Source: DASZVN01 sp035547055 (lineage in GTDB: Bacteria > Pseudomonadota > Alphaproteobacteria > Rhizobiales > Methylopilaceae). Taken from it: a stretch of 64,000 bases of DNA. The notes under the pieces were generated by a model. It searched no databases, was not told the DNA's origin, and saw nothing but the letters and a program-made list of their open reading frames with translations. Position numbers and translations under genes: made by a program. Positions 25,761 through 33,764 of the stretch are shown one piece after another. Positions within the stretch are counted from its first letter, which is position 1. Every line of letters begins with the position of its first letter. The stretch spans positions 29,191-93,190 of the forward strand of contig DASZVN010000052.1 of the NCBI GenBank assembly GCA_035547055.1. The letters run 5' to 3'.

Positions 25761-26639
25761 ATGAGCGACCTCAGGCTCAACGGCGTGATCCGGGCGCTGG
25801 AGTCCGGACCCGGCATCGCCTTCACCTCCTTCATCGCCGCCGAGATCGAGAGTGCGGTCGCCTTCGCGCAGTCCGAGAACGACGGCGTCGTCTTCGAGCT
25901 GGAGCACAATCCCTGGGACATCAGGGCGCTGCGGGAGGCGATGCAGTTCCTCCTGCTGCGCGAGAAGATCGCGAAGGCGGGCTCGATCGCCTGCGGGGTG
26001 ACGCCGCTCGTCCGCATTCCGCCGAGCGGCAGCGAGATGAACCAGTGGTTCGCCAAGCAGGCGCTCGACCTCGGCGCCTACGGCATCGTCTGGCCGCGCA
26101 TCAGCACCGCCGAGGAGGCCTACAACGCCGTCGCCGCCTGCCGCTATCCGCGGCTGAAGACAGCGGAGCGCTATCATCCGGCCGGCCTTCGCGGCGACGC
26201 GCCCTTGCCGGCGGCGCGCTACTGGGGCCTCGGCCAGCAGGCCTACTACAAGAAAGCCGACGTGTGGCCGCTCGCGCCCGAGGGCGAGATCCTGGTGATC
26301 CTCATGATCGAGGACACCATCGGCATCGACAATCTCGAGGACATGCTGAAGCGCGTGCCCGGGATCGGCGTGCTCCTGATCGGGGAGGGGGACCTCACCC
26401 AGGAGCTCGGCGTGCCGCGCCAGTACGACCATCCCGAGCTGCTGCGCCGGATGGAGCATGTCCGGAAAGTCGGAAAGGCCCATCGCATCCCGGTCGGCCA
26501 CCCGCATGTCACCGAGGCCAATGTCGCGCGGGTGGTCGAGGAGGGCTACCGCTTCCTCATGACCTATCCGCGCCGCGACTTCGGCGCGCTCGTGCAAGGC
26601 CGCAAGCTCGCCGCAAGTGCCGCCAAGGTGCCGGGCTGA
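25761..26639 (+). CDS. HpcH/HpaI family aldolase
   Basis: 292-aa class II pyruvate aldolase of the HpcH/HpaI/citrate-lyase-beta family. It has the acid/base pocket GVVFELEHNPWD, the metal-binding Glu in ILVILMIEDTIGIDNLEDML, and GVLLIGEGDLTQELG corresponding to the family's IGxxDLS. ATG 25761 lies nine bases after the propeller stop. In this context it may cleave 4-carboxy-4-hydroxy-2-oxoadipate, the LigJ product, to pyruvate and oxaloacetate (inference; LigK-type aldolases do this elsewhere). Confidence 0.83.
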   Translation: MSDLRLNGVIRALESGPGIAFTSFIAAEIESAVAFAQSENDGVVFELEHNPWDIRALREAMQFLLLREKIAKAGSIACGVTPLVRIPPSGSEMNQWFAKQALDLGAYGIVWPRISTAEEAYNAVAACRYPRLKTAERYHPAGLRGDAPLPAARYWGLGQQAYYKKADVWPLAPEGEILVILMIEDTIGIDNLEDMLKRVPGIGVLLIGEGDLTQELGVPRQYDHPELLRRMEHVRKVGKAHRIPVGHPHVTEANVARVVEEGYRFLMTYPRRDFGALVQGRKLAASAAKVPG

Positions 26640-26684
26640 CGGCATGCCGGCGATGTCCTCGTTTCCTGTCGGCCGGAGCCGCTG

Positions 26685-27659
26685 ATGTCGCGAAAGCTCA
26701 AGATCGTGCTCGGCCCGCACGGCCAGGTCGCGGATCTCCGCTCCGGCGTGGTGCCGGTGGAAGGGCTCGATCTCGATTTCATCGAGGTCAAGCGGATGCC
26801 CGACGCCTATCGCGACATGGCGCGGAGCCAGCCTTACGACATCTGCGAGCTGGCGCCGACGACCTATCTGATGGCGCTGGCGGCCGGCGCGCCGATCACC
26901 GCCCTGCCGATCCCGATGACGCGGCGCTTCCGCCACCGCGGACTGCTGAAGCGGAAGGACGATGCCGCCATCGCCGGCCCCAAGGATCTCGAAGGCAGGC
27001 GAGTCGGGGTGCGGACCTATTCGGTGACCGCGGCGGTCTGGACCCGCGGCGTCTTCGCCGAGGACTATGGCCTCGACCTCGGTTCGATCACCTGGATGGT
27101 CGCGGAGGACGACAACGACGCGAGCTTCGTGCCGCCGAAGAACGTCGGGAAGATCGGCGCGGGCGAGACCATCGCCGGCCTGATGCGCGAGGGGGCCCTT
27201 GCCGCCGCGTTCGACGGGCTCGCCGGCATCGGCGGCCACAACGACGGCGAGTTCGTCGACGTGGTGAGCGACGCGGCCGCCCGCGAGGTTGACTGGTACC
27301 GGCGCACCCGGATCTACCCGATCCACGGGGTCATCGCGCTTCGGAACGACGTAATCGAGGCCGATCCGGACATCGGCCGCCGCCTGTTCGCCGCCTTCAG
27401 CGAGGCCAAGGCGAACTATTGGGCGCGGGTCGAGAGCGGCGCGGCGGACGGCGCCGAGGACCAGCGCTACCGCAAGCTCGCGGCGCTGGTCGGCGATCCC
27501 TTGCCTTATGGCCTCGACGAGAACGCGGAGACGTTGGAGGCGCTGGTCCGCTTCACCCGGGACCAGGGCCTCGTCCGCGACGGCGCGGCGGCATCGATCG
27601 CGACCCTCTTTCCCGATCCGCGCGACCCGAAGGCGCCGCCCCTCGCGGCATGGAGCTGA
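26685..27659 (+). CDS. 4,5-dihydroxyphthalate decarboxylase-like protein (PBP2 fold)
   Basis: 324-aa cytoplasmic protein without signal peptide, matching the Pht5-like branch of the PBP2/THI5 superfamily. Typical segments are LRSGVVPVEGLDLDFIEV, YDICELAPTTYLMALAAG, LPIPMTRRFRHRGL, DLEGRRVGVRTYSVTAAVW and RGVFAEDYGLDL. Homologues decarboxylate 4,5-dihydroxyphthalate to protocatechuate, but many proteins so named are unverified. A second family member follows immediately, so a two-subunit enzyme or two related decarboxylations are possible. Confidence 0.72.
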   Translation: MSRKLKIVLGPHGQVADLRSGVVPVEGLDLDFIEVKRMPDAYRDMARSQPYDICELAPTTYLMALAAGAPITALPIPMTRRFRHRGLLKRKDDAAIAGPKDLEGRRVGVRTYSVTAAVWTRGVFAEDYGLDLGSITWMVAEDDNDASFVPPKNVGKIGAGETIAGLMREGALAAAFDGLAGIGGHNDGEFVDVVSDAAAREVDWYRRTRIYPIHGVIALRNDVIEADPDIGRRLFAAFSEAKANYWARVESGAADGAEDQRYRKLAALVGDPLPYGLDENAETLEALVRFTRDQGLVRDGAAASIATLFPDPRDPKAPPLAAWS

Positions 27660-27661
27660 CG

Positions 27662-28558
27662 ATGTACGACAAGGGGCACATCCGCCTCACGGCGATGCTC
27701 GGGACCTACCCCAAGACGGCGCCGCTGAAGAGCGGGACCATGCGCTCAAGCGGCTTCGATTTTGCCTTCGGCGACGTCAACGTGGCGCAGAAGGCGTTCA
27801 AGGATGTCGTGCGCGACCTGAAATACGATGTTGCGGAAATCGCGATCGTCACCTTTCTCCAGGCTTTTGCGGCCGGAAAGCCCTATGTCCTCCTGCCGTT
27901 CGTGATGAACGGCAATTTCCACCACAAGAGCATCTGGCGCCGCGCCGCCGACAACATCACGCCGGCGGATCTAGCCGGTCGGCGGGTGGCGATGCGCTCC
28001 TATTCGCAGACGACGCCGACCTGGGTGCGGGGAATCCTGTCGGACGACTACGGCCTCGACGTGAAGGCGGTGGAGTGGCTTTCCCAGGAAGGCGCCCACG
28101 TCGCGGAATACAAGGATCCGCCCTGGGTGCACCATCTCGACCCTGGCAAGAAGCTGGAGCCGATGCTGCTCGCTGGCGAGGTCGACGCCATCATCGCCGG
28201 CAGCGGCCTCTCGGGGGATCCTGCGATCGTCTCGATGGTGCCGTCGCCGAAGGAGGCTGCATTGCAATGGTATGCTCGCCACCATGTGGTCCCGATCAAC
28301 CACATGGTGTCCGTGCGCCGCGAGCTCGCCGAGGCACGGCCCGATCTCGTAAAGGAAATCTATGAATTGCTGCGGGAGAGCCGCCGCTCGGTCGAGCCCG
28401 GCCCGCCGGAGAGCGGCATCGACCTCCAGCCCTCGGGCTACGATGTCGTCGCCCCGGCGGTCGAGATGATCACCCGCTTCGCCTACGAGCAAAGCCTGAT
28501 CCCCGAGCGCTACCCGGTCGAGGCGCTGTTCGGCCCGGTGCTCGAGGCAGTCGGCTAG
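27662..28558 (+). CDS. Second 4,5-dihydroxyphthalate decarboxylase-like protein (PBP2 fold)
   Basis: 298-aa PBP2-fold protein with the same landmarks as its neighbour: YDVAEIAIVTFLQAFAAG, LPFVMNGNFHHKSIW, DLAGRRVAMRSYSQTTPTWV, RGILSDDYGLDV and WYARHHVVPINHMVSVRREL. No signal peptide. Identity with the preceding protein is low outside the motifs, so the pair is old. ATG 27662 follows GGAG; an in-frame ATG at 27650 would overlap the previous gene. Function is inferred from family only. Confidence 0.7.
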   Translation: MYDKGHIRLTAMLGTYPKTAPLKSGTMRSSGFDFAFGDVNVAQKAFKDVVRDLKYDVAEIAIVTFLQAFAAGKPYVLLPFVMNGNFHHKSIWRRAADNITPADLAGRRVAMRSYSQTTPTWVRGILSDDYGLDVKAVEWLSQEGAHVAEYKDPPWVHHLDPGKKLEPMLLAGEVDAIIAGSGLSGDPAIVSMVPSPKEAALQWYARHHVVPINHMVSVRRELAEARPDLVKEIYELLRESRRSVEPGPPESGIDLQPSGYDVVAPAVEMITRFAYEQSLIPERYPVEALFGPVLEAVG

Positions 28559-28573
28559 AAGGATAGGGGAACG

Positions 28574-29512
28574 ATGGCGTCGATCATCTCCGGCATGGCG
28601 TTCGTCCGGCTGAGCGCGCCGGACCTCGACCGGATGGAAGCGTTCCTGACCGATTTCGGGATGGTGCGCGCGCATCGCGACGAGCGCCGGCTCTACATGC
28701 GCGGCGCCGGCGCGACGCCCTATCTCCACGTCACCGAAAAAGGGGAGGCGGGCGCCATCGGCTTCGCCTACCACGTCGACGGCATGGCGGCGCTGGAGGC
28801 CGCGGTGAGCCGCGGCGATGCCGACAGGATCGAGGATCTCGACGGGCCTGGCGGCGGCAGGCGCGTGCGGATGCGCGATCCCAACGGCTGTTGCGTCGAG
28901 CTGGTCTGCGGCCGCGCCGAGATCGCGGCCGAGCCGCCGCGTCCGGCCGTGCGGCCGCCCGACGGCATCAGCCGCCGCGTCGGCGCCGCACGCGTCATCC
29001 GCATCGCCCACACCGCGACGATGACGCCGAAGCCGGTGGAGACGCTCGCCTGGTACCAGGAGAAGCTCGGCGTCATTCCGACCGACGAGCTGTTCATCGG
29101 CAACCGCGACAACGTGCTCGGCCAGTTCGACCGGCTCGACCGCGGCGAGGAGTTGGTCGACCACCACATCGTCTTCGTGATCCGCGGCGCCAGCGCCGGG
29201 ATGCACCACGTCTCCTACCAGGTCGAGGGCATCGACGACATCTTCTTCGGCTTCGACCACATGGAGAAGGGCGGCCAGGACCATGTCCGTGGCATCGGCC
29301 GCCACGCGCTCGGCAGCCAGATCTTCGACTATTGGATGAGCCCGTTCAACCAGATGCACGAGCACTGGTTCTCGACCGAGAAGATGAACGCCGAGAGCGG
29401 CATGAACTACGTCCAGATCGGCGAAGGCATGGTCCACGACACCGGGGCGCCACCGCCCGAGCGCTTCGTCAAGCAGGCGACGCCCTATCTCGGCTGGCCG
29501 GGCGAGCGCTGA
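28574..29512 (+). CDS. VOC-superfamily (type I extradiol dioxygenase-like) protein
   Basis: 312-aa two-domain vicinal-oxygen-chelate protein. The N-terminal module (VRLSAPDLDRMEAFLTDFGM) is degenerate. The C-terminal module has candidate ligands His in VIRIAHTATMT, His in GMHHVSYQVEG and Glu in NQMHEHWFS, matching the 2-His-1-Glu iron site of catechol 2,3-type dioxygenases. It is likely to cleave or rearrange an aromatic diol. It is paralogous to the protein at 50684-51658. It lies between decarboxylase-like genes and ligJ, which fits ring cleavage. Confidence 0.8.
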   Translation: MASIISGMAFVRLSAPDLDRMEAFLTDFGMVRAHRDERRLYMRGAGATPYLHVTEKGEAGAIGFAYHVDGMAALEAAVSRGDADRIEDLDGPGGGRRVRMRDPNGCCVELVCGRAEIAAEPPRPAVRPPDGISRRVGAARVIRIAHTATMTPKPVETLAWYQEKLGVIPTDELFIGNRDNVLGQFDRLDRGEELVDHHIVFVIRGASAGMHHVSYQVEGIDDIFFGFDHMEKGGQDHVRGIGRHALGSQIFDYWMSPFNQMHEHWFSTEKMNAESGMNYVQIGEGMVHDTGAPPPERFVKQATPYLGWPGER

Positions 29513-29549
29513 GCCGCCGCGTGCCGACACGGACGCCGGGGAGGACGGC

Positions 29550-30575
29550 TTGATCATCGACTGCCACTGCCATTTCACGCTCGGACCCAAGGCGCTGCTC
29601 GACTGGCGGCGTGAGCAGCTCCAAGCAACGAGCGCCGTCTACGGCACCCGACCGAGAATTTCGGACGACGAACTTCGCGAACTGCTCGAGGCGCATCAGT
29701 TGCGCCAGCAGCGCGAGCGCGGACTCGACCTCACGCTGTTCTCGCCGATCGCCGGCCAGATGGGTCATCACCTCGGCACGCCGGCGAAAAGCGAGGAATG
29801 GGCGGTGGTCTGCAACGACCTGATCCATCGCGTCTCCTCGCTCTACCCCGACAATTTCGCCGGGGTGTGCCAGCTCCCGCAATCGCCGGTGGCCGATCTT
29901 CGCGCCTCGGCGCGCGAGCTGGAGCGCTGCGTCCGCGAGCTCGGCTTCGTCGGCTGCAACCTCAATCCCGATCCGTCCGACGGCTATTGGCAGGCGCCCG
30001 CCGTCACGGACCCGATCTACTACCCGCTCTACGAGAAGCTCTGCGAGCTCGACGTGCCGGCGATGATCCACGTCTCCGGCTCCTGCAATCCCGGCATCCA
30101 TCACACCGGCGCCCACTACCTCAACGGCGACACCACGGTGTTCATGCAGCTCCTGCTCAAGCCGGAGCTGTTCAAGACCTTCCCCAATCTGCGCTTCGTC
30201 ATTCCGCACGGCGGCGGCGCCGTCCCCTATCACTGGGGCCGCTACCGGGGGTTTGCGCTGGAGATCACCAAGCAGCGGCTCGAGGACAGCCTGCTCGGCA
30301 ACGTCTTCTTCGACACCTGCGTCTATCACCAGCCGGGCATCGATCTTCTCGCCGAAGTCGTGCCGACGGCGAACATCCTGTTCGGGTCCGAGATGATCGG
30401 GGCGATCAAGAGCATCGACCCCGATACCGGATTCTATTTCGACGACACCAAGCGCTACGTGCTGGCGACGCCGCATCTCAGCGACGAAGCGCGGTCGGCC
30501 GTGTTCAGCGGCAATGCCAGGCGCGTCTATCCGAGATTGGCCATGGCGCCAGCCGGGCAAGAACAGGGGGAGTGA
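29550..30575 (+). CDS. ligJ: 4-oxalomesaconate hydratase LigJ
   Basis: 341-aa amidohydrolase-superfamily hydratase. Strong LigJ signatures run through its length: MIIDCHCHFTLGPKAL, ISDDELRELLEAHQLR, FAGVCQLPQSPVADLR, GFVGCNLNPDPSDGYW, PAMIHVSGSCNPGIHHTGAH, FVIPHGGGAVPYHWGRY, VFFDTCVYHQPGIDLL, ILFGSEMIGA and FDDTKRYV. LigJ hydrates 4-oxalomesaconate to 4-carboxy-4-hydroxy-2-oxoadipate in protocatechuate 4,5-cleavage and gallate degradation. The aldolase encoded upstream could take the product. This is the most specific pathway marker of the island. The start codon at 29550 is TTG, preceded by GGGGAGGACGGC. Confidence 0.9.
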   Translation: MIIDCHCHFTLGPKALLDWRREQLQATSAVYGTRPRISDDELRELLEAHQLRQQRERGLDLTLFSPIAGQMGHHLGTPAKSEEWAVVCNDLIHRVSSLYPDNFAGVCQLPQSPVADLRASARELERCVRELGFVGCNLNPDPSDGYWQAPAVTDPIYYPLYEKLCELDVPAMIHVSGSCNPGIHHTGAHYLNGDTTVFMQLLLKPELFKTFPNLRFVIPHGGGAVPYHWGRYRGFALEITKQRLEDSLLGNVFFDTCVYHQPGIDLLAEVVPTANILFGSEMIGAIKSIDPDTGFYFDDTKRYVLATPHLSDEARSAVFSGNARRVYPRLAMAPAGQEQGE

Positions 30576-30578
30576 GCG

Positions 30579-31358
30579 ATGGATCTCGGCATAGCGGGGC
30601 GGAAGGCGCTGGTTTGCGCGTCGTCGAAGGGGCTTGGCCTCGCCTGCGCCACCGCGCTCTCCCGCGAGGGCTGCGAGGTCTTCCTCAACGGTCGCCACGC
30701 GGACACGCTGAAGGCTGCCGCCGACGGCATTGCGGCCGAGACCGGGCGGCGGCCGCGGATCGTCATGGCCGACCTCAACAGCGTCGAGGGCCGTGATGCC
30801 ATCGTGGCCGAGTGCCCCGAGCCCGACATCCTGATCAACAACAATGCCGGACCGGAGCCCGGTAAGATCGCCGACTGGTCGCGCGAGGACTGGCTCGCCG
30901 GCGTCGAGGCCAACCTTCTGGCGCCGGTGTTCCTCATCAAGGCCTATGTCCCGGGCATGCGGGCGCGAAAGTTCGGGCGCATCGTCAACATCACCTCGGC
31001 GATGGTGAAGTCGCCGAGCGCGACCATGGGCCTGTCGGCGGCGGTGCGGGCGGGCCTGACTGCGCTCTCGAAATCGGTGCAGCGTGATTCGGTCGTCGAC
31101 AACGTCACGATCAACAACCTCCTGCCCGAGCGCTTCGATACCGACCGGCAGAAATACATGGCTGCGCGCATGGTCGAGCGCGACGGCATCACGGTCGAGG
31201 AAGCGCGCAAGCGCATCGCGGCCACGATCGCGGCCAAGCGCATGGGCGATCCCAAGGAGTTCGGCGACGCCTGCGCCTTCCTCTGCAGCGTGCAGGCCAG
31301 CTACATCTCGGGACAGAACCTCCAGCTCGACGGCGGCTCCTACGCCGGCCTGGTCTGA
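30579..31358 (+). CDS. SDR-family protein lacking the canonical Tyr and Lys
   Basis: 259-aa short-chain dehydrogenase/reductase fold. The cofactor motif is VCASSKGLGLACATAL (TGxxxGIG-like), and ILINNNAGPEP is the NNAG motif. Ser140 (IVNITSAMV) is in the catalytic Ser position. The YxxxK motif reads SAAVR: Ser153 and Arg157 replace Tyr and Lys. The C-terminal ISGQNLQLDGGSYAGLV is typical. A subgroup of FabG-like SDRs shares this change, and their activity is uncertain. It ends the ligJ operon, three bases after ligJ. Confidence 0.82.
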   Translation: MDLGIAGRKALVCASSKGLGLACATALSREGCEVFLNGRHADTLKAAADGIAAETGRRPRIVMADLNSVEGRDAIVAECPEPDILINNNAGPEPGKIADWSREDWLAGVEANLLAPVFLIKAYVPGMRARKFGRIVNITSAMVKSPSATMGLSAAVRAGLTALSKSVQRDSVVDNVTINNLLPERFDTDRQKYMAARMVERDGITVEEARKRIAATIAAKRMGDPKEFGDACAFLCSVQASYISGQNLQLDGGSYAGLV

Positions 31359-31587
31359 CGCGGACGCAGTGGACGTACGGCTGCCAGCCCGGCCGGAGCG
31401 CAGCAAAGAGCCGGCATCGGCGGCTGCGTCCGGCACGCGGAACCGCGCCCCGGATTGCGCGGCCCATCTTGGGCCTGCCCGAGACGGGGGTGAAAATGCG
31501 CGAGTCGGACAGGCTCGCCTTGCCGGCGGCCGGGACGACAGGCGAGGGCCATCTGGTATAAGAAGCGTGCGCGCCGAGGGTGTGCAC

Positions 31588-32880
31588 GTGGAGACGCTGC
31601 CGAGCCTGTGGCAACTGCGCGTGTTCGAGACGGTGGCGCGGCTCGAGAACGTCAGCCGCGCCTCGCGCGAGCTGTTGCGCTCGCAGCCGGCGGTGACCTC
31701 GTCCGTCGGCAATCTCGAGGAGATGCTGGGCGTCACGCTGTTCGAGCGCTCGACCACCGGCACCTACCCGACCGACGCCGGCATCGCTTTCCTGGTGCGG
31801 GCGCGGCGCATCCTGTCGGCGGTCGCGCAGGCACTGACCGAGGTGTGCGGGACCCCCGCCGCGACCGCGGCCAACGTCGCCTCGGCGATCACCCGCACCC
31901 AGATGCGCTGTCTGATCGCGATCGCGGAGTCGCGCTCGTTCAGCGAGGCGGCCCGGGTGATCGGCATCGCCGAGGCCTCGCTCCAGCGCGCCGCGCGCCA
32001 GCTCGAGCGCAACATCGGCTGCCAGCTCTACAAGAGCACGGTGTCGGGCGTGACCACGACCGCGATCGGGAGCGAGTTCGCCAAGCGCATGGCGCTGGTC
32101 GCGAGCCAGATCGAAGCGGCCCGCGACGACATGGTGCGCTACAACCATCCCAAGGAGCGCTCGGTCGTCGTCGGCGTCCTCCTGCTCGATCCGACCATCC
32201 TTCTCACCAGCGCGATCCGCGACCTCACCGAAAAATACCCGGACGTCAGGACCACAGTCGTCAGCGGCAGCTACGAGACGCTGCTGAAGCGGCTGAACGC
32301 CGGCAGCATCGACTTCATGATCGGTCTGCTCAAGCGGCCTGATTATGCCGAGAGCATCGTCGAGGAGCCGCTTTACCGCGACCGCTACTGCGTCGTCGCG
32401 CGGCGCCATCACCCGCTCGCCCGGGTGCGGGCGGTGACGCTCGACCAGCTCCGGCGTTACGACTGGATCCTGCCCCAGCGCGGCTCGCCGCGGCGCCTCG
32501 CCTTCGAGCACATCTTCTCCGACGGCGCGCCGCCGGCAGCCAGCATCGAAACCTATTCGCTCTCCACCATCCGGGTGACGCTGATCGAGAGCGACATGCT
32601 GACCGTCCTGAGCCTGACCGAGGTGCTGTGCGAGCAGCGCGTCGGCATCCTCACCGGCCTCGGCTTCGCGGTGCCGGGGGAGGGGCCGGTCGTCGGCATC
32701 ACCATGCGCAAGGACTGGAAGCCGAACGACGTGCAGTCCGTCTTCCTCGAGGCGATCAAGCGGACGAGCCGGGAGCTGAGGGCGGTTCACGGCTTCGCGG
32801 GCGTCGGCGCTCGTGCCGCGCCCGAGCGCGAGGACGAGGGCACCGCTGCCGCAGGGCCGGCGCTGGTCGCGGCTCCATAG
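31588..32880 (+). CDS. LysR-family regulator with two tandem N-terminal HTH domains
   Basis: 430-aa regulator. Residues 5-62 are a LysR winged helix (LWQLRVFETVARLENVSRAS, then SQPAVTSSVGNLEEMLGVTL). A second LysR-like HTH spans about 102-160 (TQMRCLIAIAESRSFSEAAR, then EASLQRAARQLERNIGCQLY). The effector domain follows at 185-400. GTG 31588 is chosen because GAGGG precedes it by seven bases; TATAAG near 31557 is a possible -10. It is placed centrally in the catabolic island and is the best candidate for the shared operator-like elements. Standard LysR proteins are near 300 residues, so the extra HTH accounts for the length. Confidence 0.82.
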   Translation: METLPSLWQLRVFETVARLENVSRASRELLRSQPAVTSSVGNLEEMLGVTLFERSTTGTYPTDAGIAFLVRARRILSAVAQALTEVCGTPAATAANVASAITRTQMRCLIAIAESRSFSEAARVIGIAEASLQRAARQLERNIGCQLYKSTVSGVTTTAIGSEFAKRMALVASQIEAARDDMVRYNHPKERSVVVGVLLLDPTILLTSAIRDLTEKYPDVRTTVVSGSYETLLKRLNAGSIDFMIGLLKRPDYAESIVEEPLYRDRYCVVARRHHPLARVRAVTLDQLRRYDWILPQRGSPRRLAFEHIFSDGAPPAASIETYSLSTIRVTLIESDMLTVLSLTEVLCEQRVGILTGLGFAVPGEGPVVGITMRKDWKPNDVQSVFLEAIKRTSRELRAVHGFAGVGARAAPEREDEGTAAAGPALVAAP

Positions 32881-32901
32881 GCCCTTGCGGCAGGCCTCGG
32901 C

Positions 32902-32918
32902 TCAGCAAAAACTTATCG
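32902..32918 (+). promoter_or_regulatory. Shared operator-like element before the TRAP/monooxygenase operon
   Basis: TCAGCAAAAACTTATCG aligns with the other copies of the CAGCRAAATTCYTATGG element, with divergence at the 3' end. It lies 92 bp before GTG 33010, at a distance like the other copies. GCAAA (32905-32909) and TTTGC (32930-32934) form an inverted repeat. No clear -10 at the conserved spacing is visible here, so this copy is the weakest. Confidence 0.35.
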
Positions 32919-33009
32919 CGACCCGCGCATTTGCAATTTCCTTGAGAGGAGGCCATGGCCGAGGCTCGTCGTGGGAAGCCGGCGCGAGGGCGGCAGCGGA
33001 GGATCGATC

Positions 33010-33726
33010 GTGAGCACGGTTCGCATCGGGATGATCGTGCCCTCGCTGAACACCATCGCCGAGGATGATTTCCGCCGCTTCTGCCCGGCGGAGATCGCCT
33101 ATCACGTCCATCGCGTCCGTCTGCGCACCGAGCCCGGCAAGGTCACCGTGGACGACCTCGCCCGCGCTGGCCGCGGGGCCGAGGACGCCGGGCGCGCCCT
33201 GCTCGACCTCAAGCCTACCGCGATCGCCTTCAACTGCACCGGCGCCAGCGTCGCCGGCGGCGAGGGATCGGACCGCCGCCTCGCCGCCGACATGACCGCC
33301 GCGCTCGGCGTCCCGTCGACCAACACCATGCTCGCGGTCAAGCAGGCGCTGGAAGCGCTCGGCGTCCGCTCGCTCGTCCATGTCTGTCCGTTCGAGGGCG
33401 AGTCGAGCGAGATCGAGCGGCGCGCGCTCGAGGAGGGCGGCTTCGACGTCGTCAGCTCGGTTGCGCTTGGCTTCACCGACGCGCGGGTCGCGGCGAACCT
33501 GCCGCCGGAGGAGATCGCTGCGGTCGGCCGCAGTCGCGATTCCGACCGGGCGGACGCCATTCTCCTGTCCTGCGCCAACGTCCGCGCGCTGGAGGCCGCG
33601 CCCGTGCTCGAAGCCGAGCTCGGCAAGCCGGTCGTGACCAGCAACCAGGCGATGCTGTGGGCGGTGACGCGGCTTGCCGGCTGGCGCGGCACGATCGCCG
33701 GCGGCGGACGGCTGATGACCTGTTGA
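33010..33726 (+). CDS. Maleate isomerase-like protein (Asp/Glu racemase superfamily)
   Basis: 238-aa protein with the maleate isomerase/arylmalonate decarboxylase fold. It has RIGMIVPSLNTIAEDDF at the start, Cys76 in FNCTGASVAGG and Cys188 in ILLSCANVRALE, the two catalytic cysteines of maleate cis-trans isomerases. GTG 33010 follows CGGAGGATCGATC and the conserved start lies right behind it; an upstream ATG at 32971 is in frame but not supported. It heads the operon with a TRAP transporter and a flavin monooxygenase. It may isomerise an unsaturated dicarboxylate ring-cleavage product (inference). Confidence 0.8.
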   Translation: MSTVRIGMIVPSLNTIAEDDFRRFCPAEIAYHVHRVRLRTEPGKVTVDDLARAGRGAEDAGRALLDLKPTAIAFNCTGASVAGGEGSDRRLAADMTAALGVPSTNTMLAVKQALEALGVRSLVHVCPFEGESSEIERRALEEGGFDVVSSVALGFTDARVAANLPPEEIAAVGRSRDSDRADAILLSCANVRALEAAPVLEAELGKPVVTSNQAMLWAVTRLAGWRGTIAGGGRLMTC

Positions 33727-33764
33727 TGCGACGGCTCGAAGAGAAGACGACAAGGGAGGAAGGG

